64,000 nt of DNA from Microbacterium sp. MYb62 (GTDB lineage Bacteria; Actinomycetota; Actinomycetes; Actinomycetales; Microbacteriaceae). Position numbers and translations under genes: made by a program. Positions within the stretch are counted from its first letter, which is position 1; every line of letters begins with the position of its first letter. A model generated the notes under the pieces. That model made no database searches, was not told the DNA's origin, and saw only the letters and a program-made list of their open reading frames with translations. Location: contig NZ_PCOY01000012.1 in NCBI RefSeq assembly GCF_002979475.1, positions 1 to 64,000 of the forward strand, in the 5' to 3' direction. Shown here piece after piece: positions 57,819 to 64,000 of the stretch.

Positions 57819-58570
57819 TCGCTCTCGACGGCGTCCGCCGGGACTACAGCAGCGAGGTCGCGATCGGCCCCGTCGATCTCGAGATCCCCGCGGGCGGGAT
57901 CACCGCGCTCATCGGTCCGAATGGCGCAGGAAAATCCACACTGCTCACGATGATCGGCCGACTGAGTGGAATGGATGCCGGTGCCATCGAGATCGCCGGT
58001 CTCGACGTGGCGTCGACCAAATCGAAGGATCTCGCGAAGGTCGTCTCGATCCTGCGCCAGGAGAATCACTTCGTCACCCGGCTCACCGTGCGCCAGCTGG
58101 TCGGCTTCGGGCGCTTCCCGCACTCGAAGGGGCGGCTGAACCGGACCGACGAGGAGATCATCAGCCGGGCGATCGACTTCCTCGACCTCGGCGCGCTGGA
58201 GGGCAGATACCTCGATGAGCTGTCCGGCGGTCAGCGTCAGCGTGCGTACGTCGCGATGGTCCTGGCACAGGACACCGAATTCGTGCTGCTGGACGAGCCG
58301 CTGAACAACCTCGACATGCGACACGCTGTGCAGATGATGAAGCACCTGAGACGGGCGGCGGAGGAACTCGGTCGCACGATCGTGATCGTGCTGCACGACA
58401 TCAACTTCGCGGGACACTATGCCGACCACATCTGCGCCATGAAGGACGGCGCCGTCGTGGAGTTCGGCTCGCCGGCCGCGATCATGACGGATGAGGTGCT
58501 CACGCGGGTGTTCGACACGCCCGTGCGTGTGGTCGACGGGCCGTCGGGGCCGCTCGCCGTCTACTACTGA
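57815..58570 (+). CDS. Iron-siderophore ABC transporter ATP-binding protein
   Basis: A 251-residue ABC ATPase: Walker A GPNGAGKST, signature LSGGQRQRAYVAMVLAQ and Walker B FVLLDEPLNNLD, similar to FatE/YclP/CeuD. It begins with GTG overlapping permease 2 and completes the importer of binding protein, two permeases and ATPase. Confidence 0.92.
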   Translation: MIALDGVRRDYSSEVAIGPVDLEIPAGGITALIGPNGAGKSTLLTMIGRLSGMDAGAIEIAGLDVASTKSKDLAKVVSILRQENHFVTRLTVRQLVGFGRFPHSKGRLNRTDEEIISRAIDFLDLGALEGRYLDELSGGQRQRAYVAMVLAQDTEFVLLDEPLNNLDMRHAVQMMKHLRRAAEELGRTIVIVLHDINFAGHYADHICAMKDGAVVEFGSPAAIMTDEVLTRVFDTPVRVVDGPSGPLAVYY

Positions 58571-58600
58571 CTCGCCGGCCGCTCCTGCGTCGCCGGGCTC

Positions 58601-58798
58601 TCAGAGCTCGATGCCGTGGTCTTCGTCGTTGACCCCGGCGTTGTTGCCGCGGCGCGACTCGTAGCCGAGGAACCAGCCGAGCCACACGATCGCGGCGAGC
58701 AGCACGCCGAGCCACACGTTCTGGAAGATCAGCCCGACGACGACGCCGACGATCAGCAGGCCGACGGTGACGAAGATGCGCAGTGCGGTACGGGACAT
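58601..58798 (-). CDS. Small two-span membrane protein, unknown
   Basis: A 65-residue protein: two membrane segments (about residues 7-24 and 26-45), then a short charged tail (YESRRGNNAGVNDEDHGIEL). No family recognised with confidence. TAAGCT lies six bases before the ATG, which suggests a leaderless mRNA. Confidence 0.7.
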   Translation of the reverse strand: MSRTALRIFVTVGLLIVGVVVGLIFQNVWLGVLLAAIVWLGWFLGYESRRGNNAGVNDEDHGIEL

Positions 58799-58820
58799 GG
58801 CACCAGCTTAGGTGGCGGGG

Positions 58821-59780
58821 TCAGCGGTCGCGATGGTCTTCGGGGGCGAGACGAGGACCCCGGCGCGGCTCCTGCACCCCGCTGGCGGAGAGCAGGCGGA
58901 CGACACGCTGTCGCTGACCGGTCCAGGGGGCGAGGAGCTCGAGCATCCCGTCGTCGTCGGTGCGCTTTCCCGTCAGCGCGTAGCCGACCTCGTGCGCGAG
59001 GTGGTAGTCGCCGACGCTGACCGCATCCGGATCACCGAGCGCGCGGATGCGCGTCTCCGCCGACGTCCAGACCCCCACTCCGGGAAGGCTGGTGAGCACG
59101 CGGTCGCGGTCTGCCCCGCCGGCGGCCATCCGCACGGCGCGTGCGATGCGGTCTCCGCGCTCGGCCGCGCGCACGAGGGTCCGCGACTGGGGCGGCTCGA
59201 CTCCGGCGCGGTGCCAGGCCCACGAGGGGATGCGGAACCACTGCTCGGGGGAGGGCGCCGCGAACATCGGTCGCGGTGTCGGTCCTGGCGCACGTGCACC
59301 GAAGCGGGTGACCAGCCAGCGCCACGCGCCGAAGGCCTGCATGCCCGTCACCTTCTGCTCGATGATCGCGCACGCGAGCGCGTCGAACACCTCGTCGGTG
59401 CGGGTGAGCCGCAATCCCGGGTGCCGTCGCGCGGATTCGGCGATGAGGGGATGCCGCGACGCATCGAAGTCCCCGGCGTCGTCCTGGGCGCCGCAGAGTG
59501 CGGGCACGAGATCGAGGGCGACGTCCGATCCGGGACCCCACGCGGTCGCGTGCACCTCGCCGCCGATCATGCGCAGGGCCACTGTCGTCGGTCCGAGGGG
59601 TGTGCGCATCGCGCGCCAGATGACGGGACCGTCGACGACCATCGTCGGGTCGGTGCCGCCGCGACGGAGCATGCCGACGGTGCGACGGAGGTCGAGCTCG
59701 TGCGGCGGGCGGTAGACGGTCTCCTGAGCGGGGACGGTGCGAGCGGCGTCTGCCGCTGTGGGGTCCGCTGTCAGGGTCAT
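58821..59780 (-). CDS. AlkA-like DNA glycosylase (HhH-GPD superfamily)
   Basis: A 319-residue protein with the helix-hairpin-helix and GPD motif VLTSLPGVGVWTSAETRIRALGDPDAVSVGDYHL, where the aspartate in VGDYH matches the catalytic Asp of AlkA/3-methyladenine glycosylases. It probably removes alkylated bases. The N-terminal 120 residues resemble the AlkA N domain only weakly. TAGGGT lies six bases before the ATG. Confidence 0.85.
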   Translation of the reverse strand: MTLTADPTAADAARTVPAQETVYRPPHELDLRRTVGMLRRGGTDPTMVVDGPVIWRAMRTPLGPTTVALRMIGGEVHATAWGPGSDVALDLVPALCGAQDDAGDFDASRHPLIAESARRHPGLRLTRTDEVFDALACAIIEQKVTGMQAFGAWRWLVTRFGARAPGPTPRPMFAAPSPEQWFRIPSWAWHRAGVEPPQSRTLVRAAERGDRIARAVRMAAGGADRDRVLTSLPGVGVWTSAETRIRALGDPDAVSVGDYHLAHEVGYALTGKRTDDDGMLELLAPWTGQRQRVVRLLSASGVQEPRRGPRLAPEDHRDR

Positions 59781-59823
59781 GCGCCCACCCTACGCGCCGG
59801 TTCTGACACCGACGCCGGACGAC

Positions 59824-60537
59824 TCAGAAGCGGTCGGGCGAGGGGGTGCCGTGGCCGTAGCGGATGACGACGTCGGCGTGGCGGTCGAAGCGGTAACCGA
59901 TGCCGCGCACGGTGCGGACGATGTCCTCGTAGCGGCCGAGCTTGGCGCGGAGACGACGCACGTGCACGTCGATCGTGCGCTCGCCAGGGGTCTCGTCGTC
60001 CTGCGCCTGCCAGAGGGCGGAGACCAGCTCGCTGCGCTCGATCGTGCGACCCTCGCGGAGCACGAGGTACTGCAGCAGCTCGAACTCCTTGTACGTGAAC
60101 GCGGCGGACTCGCCGTCGATCAGGACGCGCTTGCGGGAGATGTCGACCGTGACGCCGCTCTCCTCGTCAGTCGCATCCTCCTCGGCGGCCGCCTTGGTCC
60201 GGGCGATGGCGCCGGGCTCCTGCAGAGCGAGGCGGACGACGTCGAGGTCGCGTCCTCCCGAGCCGTGCGGCGCGAGGGCGACGGTGGCGTGGGTCTCGGC
60301 TCCCGGCGCGAGCTCGGCCAGGGTGCGGCGCAGAGCGTCGACGAGCAGCGGGAGGCTGACGCCGGCCTCGGCGGCCTTGATCTCGTCCAGGCCGACGTAG
60401 AGGGCGAAGCCGCGGGGCGAGCGCACGGCGGGAAGATCGGCGCCGGCGGTGGAGAGCGGTGCGGTGGCCTCCGGCTGCGTGCGGATCGCGGCGGCGGTGG
60501 CGGTGGCGGGACGCTCGAGAAGTGCGGTGTTCGACAT
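59824..60537 (-). CDS. Orphan winged-helix regulator without a receiver domain
   Basis: A 237-residue protein with a C-terminal OmpR-type winged helix (about residues 130-215: GESAAFTYKEFELLQYLVLREGRTIERSELVSALW, then TIDVHVRRLRAKLG, TVRGIGYRF). The N-terminal 120 residues are not a receiver domain: no Asp pocket, an Ala/Thr-rich start, then a small alpha/beta-like segment (FALYVGLDEIKAAEAGVSLPLLVDAL). No partner kinase is nearby. ATG at 60537 follows GAGGA. A promoter at 60802-60831 and a Cys-rich small ORF lie upstream, giving it a long leader. Confidence 0.82.
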   Translation of the reverse strand: MSNTALLERPATATAAAIRTQPEATAPLSTAGADLPAVRSPRGFALYVGLDEIKAAEAGVSLPLLVDALRRTLAELAPGAETHATVALAPHGSGGRDLDVVRLALQEPGAIARTKAAAEEDATDEESGVTVDISRKRVLIDGESAAFTYKEFELLQYLVLREGRTIERSELVSALWQAQDDETPGERTIDVHVRRLRAKLGRYEDIVRTVRGIGYRFDRHADVVIRYGHGTPSPDRF

Positions 60538-60693
60538 GATGATGAAGTCCTCAGGACGTGAGCCCGGATCGAGCGGGGCTCTGATGCGTTGCATGAATGA
60601 CCGGCGGAGCCGGGAAGCGAGCAAGGGTGGATGCTCGGTGACACTGACCTCGCAGATGGCGAGGAGTTCAGGTCAGGCGGGGTGGCTGTTCGT
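60538..60693 (-). other. Leader region between the small ORF and the winged-helix gene
   Basis: This stretch on the minus strand is part of a likely leader of about 258 bases. It contains a GAGCCC/GGGCTC hairpin near the ribosome-binding site of the regulator and no ORF I would defend. It could fold into attenuator-like structures; I could not compute this. Confidence 0.4.
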
Positions 60694-60795
60694 TCAGCGA
60701 CACATTCGGCAACACATGCCAACGCGACCGGGCATCATCATCCCGGCAGTCCTGTTCGCCTCCTGGGCGGACAAAGGGCTTGCGTTGGTGGTCAT
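60694..60795 (-). CDS. Leaderless Cys-rich small ORF (33 residues)
   Basis: The ATG at 60795 lies exactly six bases after CATAAT of a strong promoter, as expected for a leaderless mRNA. The product begins MTTNASPLSAQEANR and ends MCCRMCR before TGA: three Cys codons and two Arg codons in its last seven. Leaderless Cys-rich small ORFs act as cysteine-responsive attenuators in mycobacteria, so this may be a sensing leader peptide rather than a functional protein. It is not in frame with the downstream regulator. Confidence 0.6.
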   Translation of the reverse strand: MTTNASPLSAQEANRTAGMMMPGRVGMCCRMCR

Positions 60796-60801
60796 GGGGG
60801 G

Positions 60802-60831
60802 ATTATGTCTGATCGTGACGCCCCATGTCAA
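60802..60831 (-). promoter_or_regulatory. Strong minus-strand promoter (TTGACA / CATAAT)
   Basis: On the minus strand TTGACA (60831-60826) and CATAAT (60807-60802) are 18 bases apart. This is the closest match to the sigma-A consensus that I saw in the window. It drives the small ORF and, beyond it, the winged-helix regulator. A hairpin CGCCCGG/CCGGGCG at 60834-60852 separates it from the divergent acetyltransferase start. Confidence 0.8.
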
Positions 60832-60869
60832 AACGCCCGGGTGCTCCGGGCGGGCGTAACGTGGAGCGA

Positions 60870-61178
60870 ATGACGATCTCGCACACTGTCGGCGGCTTCA
60901 TCCTGACCGACGAGAAAGATGCTTCTCGGTACACGCTCATGCGCGACGGCAAGCTCGTGAGCGTGCTCGACTACCGCGATGACGGTCACACGATCGCCCT
61001 CACCAGGGCCTTCACGATCCCGACTTTCCGCGGCAACGGCTACGCGGGCAAGGTCGTGGAGGGGGCGGTGGCCGACATCGAGGAGCGCGGTGACCGCAAG
61101 GTCGACGCCGTGTGCTGGTACGTGTCGGACTGGTTCTCCGCCCACCCGGAGCACGGGGGCCTGCTGCGCACCCGCTGA
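60870..61178 (+). CDS. Small GNAT-type N-acetyltransferase (YjdJ-like)
   Basis: A 102-residue protein matching the short GCN5-like acetyltransferases: ISHTVGGFILTDEKDASRYTLMRDGKLVSVLDY, then FRGNGYAGKVVEGAVADIEERG (acetyl-CoA loop) and CWYVSDWFSAHPEHGGLL. The substrate is unknown. TAACGT ends seven bases before the ATG, which supports a leaderless start. Confidence 0.85.
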   Translation: MTISHTVGGFILTDEKDASRYTLMRDGKLVSVLDYRDDGHTIALTRAFTIPTFRGNGYAGKVVEGAVADIEERGDRKVDAVCWYVSDWFSAHPEHGGLLRTR

Positions 61179-61230
61179 CTCTCCGGCCGTATGACGAAGT
61201 GTTACGGCTGCTGCCTGCCAGGATGAGGGC

Positions 61231-61713
61231 ATGAGACTCGCCGAAGCCCTCACCGCACGAGCCGATCTGCAGCGCCGCATCGAGCAGCTGCGGGCGCGCA
61301 TCGTCGCGAACGCCCGGTACCAGGAGGGGGAGGAGCCTGCGGAGGACGCGGCCGCCCTGATCGTCGAGGCGGATGCCGCACTGACGCAGCTTCGCGATCT
61401 CATCCGGCGCATCAATGCCACGAACGCGCGTCTCGATCTGGGGGCGGACGGCACGATGACCGATGCCCTCGCTGCCCGCGACGTGCTGAGGGCCCGCCAC
61501 TCCCTGTTGACGGATGCGGCGTCCGCGGCGTCCGGATCGAGCGATCAGTATCTGCGGCAGATGCGGTCGGAGCTGCGGCAGGTGTCCGCGCTCCCGGTCG
61601 CACAGCTGCGGTCGCGCGCCGACGCCGTCGCGCAGGAGCTGCGCGAGCTCGACAACCGGATCCAGCAGGCGAACTGGTCGAACGACCTCGAGGAGGAAGA
61701 CGGAAGTCGGTAG
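61231..61713 (+). CDS. DIP1984 family protein
   Basis: A 160-residue, mostly helical protein: MRLAEALTARADLQRRIEQLRARIVANARYQEGEEP, the later DLIRRINATNAR, and a coiled-coil-like C-terminus ending ELDNRIQQANWSNDLEE. This matches the DIP1984 family (septicolysin-like), whose role is not established. CAGGAT lies six bases before the ATG. Confidence 0.85.
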   Translation: MRLAEALTARADLQRRIEQLRARIVANARYQEGEEPAEDAAALIVEADAALTQLRDLIRRINATNARLDLGADGTMTDALAARDVLRARHSLLTDAASAASGSSDQYLRQMRSELRQVSALPVAQLRSRADAVAQELRELDNRIQQANWSNDLEEEDGSR

Positions 61714-61966
61714 TCGTGACGAAGCGGGCACAACCCTCAGCCGGCGGGGCAAGTCCGGCACCTGTCGGGCGGAGGGCAGCCCCGATCTCGCATCGCGCAG
61801 CCCCGCACCCCGCACAGGTGAAGGTGCACAGCGCATCTCGCATCACCGCGTGCCGATCGTCGTGACGAGGGTGGGTCAGGGGACCTTCCACTTCCTCCTC
61901 AGGCTGTAAGGGCGCGCTGCGGCACGCCTCGGACGGAATGTCGGAGGGGGTTCGTACCGTGTGAGT
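61714..61966. other. Intergenic region before sbcD
   Basis: A region of 253 bases with no defensible gene. It contains repeated GCATCTCGCATC-like words, and a TACCGT hexamer (61955-61960) six bases before the preferred sbcD start that may be its -10. I see no tRNA or clear riboswitch. Confidence 0.4.
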
Positions 61967-63136
61967 ATGCGGATCCTGCACACCTCCGACTGGCACATCG
62001 GCCGGACGTTCCATGGCAACTCGACCATGGACGCCCTCGCCGAGGTGCTCGGAGCGCTCACCGCGCAGGTCCGCGAGAACGCGGTCGAGGTCGTGGTCGT
62101 CGCGGGCGACGTGTTCGACTCCGCGACACCGTCGGGTGCCGCCTACACGCTGCTCGGCGACGCCCTGGTGGCGCTGCACGAGACGGGTGCCCGCGTCATC
62201 GTCACGAGCGGCAACCACGATTCGGCCGCACGGCTCGGCTTCCAGGCCCGCCTGCTGCGCGAGGACATCCACGTGCTGACCGATCCGCTCGGGGTCGGGG
62301 TGCCCGTGACCGTGGCCGACGCCCATGGGCCGGTGCACTTCTTCGGCATCCCCTACCTCGAGCCCGCGATCGTCCGCCAGCACTGGCCCGACGGCGACGG
62401 CGAGGGACGCCAGCTGCGCACCCAGGCGCAGACCATGGCCCATGCGATGGACCTGGTCCGCGCCGGCATGAAGAGGCACGAGGGGCGATCCGTGGCGATC
62501 GCGCACTGCTTCGCTGCCGGCGTCGATGCGACCGCCGGGCTCGAACGCGAGGTGCGCCAGGGCGGCCTCGATGTCGTACCCCTGAGCGTGTTCGACGGTC
62601 CGGACTACGTGGCGCTCGGCCACATCCACGGGCGGCAGCAGCTCAGCGACCGGGTTCGCTACGCGGGCGCTCCTCTGCACTACAGCTTCGGAGAGCAGCA
62701 GAAACCCCGCGGCTCCTGGCTCGTCGACATCGACGCCGAAGGTCTCGCCGAAGTCGAGTGGCTGGAGCTGCCGGTGCCGCGCCGCCTCGTCACGCTGACC
62801 GGTGCGCTCGCCGAGCTCCTGTCCGCGGATCTGGTCGCCGCGCACGCCGAGGACTGGGTCTGTGCGATCTACACCGACGCGGTCCCGCAGACCGAGCCGA
62901 TGCGGCGTCTTCGTGAGAGCTACCCCTACTGCGCCATGGTTCAGCACCAGCCCGACGTCAGGGCTGAAGCCGACGAGCGCTCCTACGCGCAGCGGCTGCG
63001 CACCGCGGTCACCGACGCCGATCGCATCGAGGCCTTCCTCGAGCACGTGCGGGCGGGACACGGGCCGACCGAGGCGGAGAGCGAGCTGATCCGCGCGGTG
63101 CTCGACGAGCGCGTGCGCGCCGAGGCGCTCGTCTAG
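61967..63136 (+). CDS. sbcD: Exonuclease SbcCD subunit D (Mre11-like nuclease)
   Basis: The nuclease subunit of SbcCD, which processes DNA hairpins and ends. The 389-residue product has the metallophosphoesterase motifs TSDWHIGRTFHG, VAGDVFDSA, TSGNHDSAARLGF and YVALGHIHGRQ. I prefer ATG at 61967 (leaderless, canonical MRILHTSDWH); a GTG two codons upstream behind GGAGGGGG is possible. The last base is followed directly by sbcC. Confidence 0.95.
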   Translation: MRILHTSDWHIGRTFHGNSTMDALAEVLGALTAQVRENAVEVVVVAGDVFDSATPSGAAYTLLGDALVALHETGARVIVTSGNHDSAARLGFQARLLREDIHVLTDPLGVGVPVTVADAHGPVHFFGIPYLEPAIVRQHWPDGDGEGRQLRTQAQTMAHAMDLVRAGMKRHEGRSVAIAHCFAAGVDATAGLEREVRQGGLDVVPLSVFDGPDYVALGHIHGRQQLSDRVRYAGAPLHYSFGEQQKPRGSWLVDIDAEGLAEVEWLELPVPRRLVTLTGALAELLSADLVAAHAEDWVCAIYTDAVPQTEPMRRLRESYPYCAMVQHQPDVRAEADERSYAQRLRTAVTDADRIEAFLEHVRAGHGPTEAESELIRAVLDERVRAEALV

Positions 63137-64000
63137 ATGCGTCTTCATCGGCTGGAGGTCGAAGGGTTCGGCCCGTTCCGCTCCCGTCAGACCGTCGACT
63201 TCGATGCGTTCGCCGACGACGGGATCTTCCTGATCGCCGGACGCACCGGCGCGGGCAAGTCGAGCATCCTCGATGCGGTCTGCTTCGGCCTCTACGGGGG
63301 AGTGCCGCGCTACGACGGCGGCGAGAAGCGACTGCGCAGCGACCACTGCGAGCCCGATGACCCCTCCGAGGTCGTCGTCGAGTTCAGCACGCCCGCCGGC
63401 CGGTTCCGGGTGACCCGGTCGCCGGAGTACCTGCGTCCCGCCAAGCGCGGCGGCGGCATGACGAAGCAGGCCGCTGGTGTGGCGCTCGACGAGTGGACCG
63501 ACGCCAGCTGGGTGGGGCGCGCGGCACGGGCGGTCGATGTCGGCAACGAGCTCGACGAGATCCTGCAGCTCAGCCGCGAGCAGTTCCTGCAGGTGATCCT
63601 GCTCGCGCAGAACCGATTCTCGGAGTTCCTGCTGGCGGGGAGCCGCGATCGCCAGGCGCTGTTGCGGCGGTTGTTCGGCACCCAGCGGTTCGAAGATGTG
63701 CAGGCGCGATTCGACGAGCGTCGCCGGCAGGCGGAACAGGTACTCGGCGCCCGACTCGCCACGGTCGAAGCCCGCGTCGACGAAGCCGAGCGTCTCGTGA
63801 CGACCGCAGCCCTTTCCGGAGACACCGAAGAAGGCGTGGCGCCGTCGGCCGAGGCGTCTCCTGTGCCGTCGACGATCGCCGAGCGCCTCGACGCCCTCCG
63901 GCGGGCGAAGGCGCGTGCCGACTACCGCGCCGAGCGTCGAGCATCGGAGCGGGCCGATGCGGAGAAGCGATCGGCGGATGCGGATGCGAAGCTTGCGGCG
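63137..64000 (+). CDS. sbcC: Exonuclease SbcCD subunit C (SMC-like ATPase), N-terminal part
   Basis: 288 codons are visible before the window ends. The product begins MRLHRLEVEGFGPFRSRQTVDF and has Walker A IAGRTGAGKSSILDAV (about residues 34-49). LSREQFLQVILLAQNRFSEFLLA and FGTQRFEDVQARFDERR lead into the first coiled-coil arm, rich in Ala, Arg and Glu. The ATPase subunit works with SbcD at DNA ends. The start is directly after the sbcD stop. Confidence 0.95.
   Translation, partial: MRLHRLEVEGFGPFRSRQTVDFDAFADDGIFLIAGRTGAGKSSILDAVCFGLYGGVPRYDGGEKRLRSDHCEPDDPSEVVVEFSTPAGRFRVTRSPEYLRPAKRGGGMTKQAAGVALDEWTDASWVGRAARAVDVGNELDEILQLSREQFLQVILLAQNRFSEFLLAGSRDRQALLRRLFGTQRFEDVQARFDERRRQAEQVLGARLATVEARVDEAERLVTTAALSGDTEEGVAPSAEASPVPSTIAERLDALRRAKARADYRAERRASERADAEKRSADADAKLAA

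Noticed and set aside
60834..60852. GC hairpin between the small ORF and the acetyltransferase as a terminator
   Set aside because: It lies upstream of both divergent starts, so it would not be at a transcript end; at most it is a regulator site.

Overview
The window is a stretch of high-GC actinobacterial chromosome, most likely from Microbacterium or a close relative in Microbacteriaceae. This rests on the codon bias, the order of the S10-spc-alpha ribosomal clusters (secY-adk-map-DsbA-like-infA), the short adenylate kinase, the HadA/HadB/MurB block and the RamB-controlled glyoxylate shunt. No rRNA, tRNA, CRISPR, insertion sequence or prophage was seen, so the region looks like vertically inherited chromosome with accessory transport islands.

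Layout. 1-969 is the end of a DUF4012 protein. 1358-10977 holds the S10 and spc ribosomal operons (rpsJ to rplO). 11161-15192 holds secY, adk, map, a DsbA-like thioredoxin protein, infA and rpmJ. 15370-17901 holds rpsM, rpsK, rpoA and rplQ. Two genes often found in these clusters, rpsN (S14) and rpsD (S4), are absent, and a strong inverted repeat sits at each expected place. 17982-30495 is an organic-acid region: an acyl-CoA ligase, an unusual membrane regulator, a tripartite tricarboxylate transporter (tctCBA), a TauE/SafE permease, a small Pro-Ala/Asp protein with a two-component system, an SLC13 permease and a glycerate kinase. 30554-33381 holds HadA/HadB-like hydratases, murB and small genes. 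33567-36564 holds an aminotransferase, alanine dehydrogenase and its Lrp-type regulator. 36665-39614 holds a MocR regulator, an aldo/keto reductase and a probable degenerate kinase. 39735-44386 is the glyoxylate shunt (aceA, aceB) with divergent ramB. 44525-48331 holds a secreted glycoamylase-like hydrolase, a TetR regulator, an alpha/beta hydrolase and an unknown gene. 48450-53419 is a HAD phosphatase plus PhnDCEE-type ABC transporter and an RpiR regulator behind a PHO-box-like repeat. 53451-58570 is iron/siderophore uptake under a DtxR-type box. 58601-64000 holds a DNA glycosylase, an orphan winged-helix regulator with a Cys-rich leaderless small ORF upstream, and sbcD-sbcC (sbcC runs off the end).

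The most unusual item is the 402-residue protein at 19649-20857. It joins the sensor half of a CitA/DcuS-type histidine kinase (two membrane segments, extracytoplasmic sensor, PAS) directly to the C-terminal DNA-binding domain of a CitB/DcuR-type response regulator. The phosphoacceptor histidine, the ATPase domain and the receiver domain are all missing. It lies divergent from tctCBA, and the shared intergenic region carries two direct repeats 21 bp apart just upstream of a good -35/-10 pair. It looks like a membrane-anchored one-component activator made by collapsing a two-component system.

A second theme is start-site architecture. Many genes that stand alone or lead a transcript have a TANNNT-like -10 hexamer 6-7 bases before the ATG/GTG and no Shine-Dalgarno, which indicates leaderless mRNAs. 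Operon-internal genes instead have Shine-Dalgarno sites or overlap the gene before.
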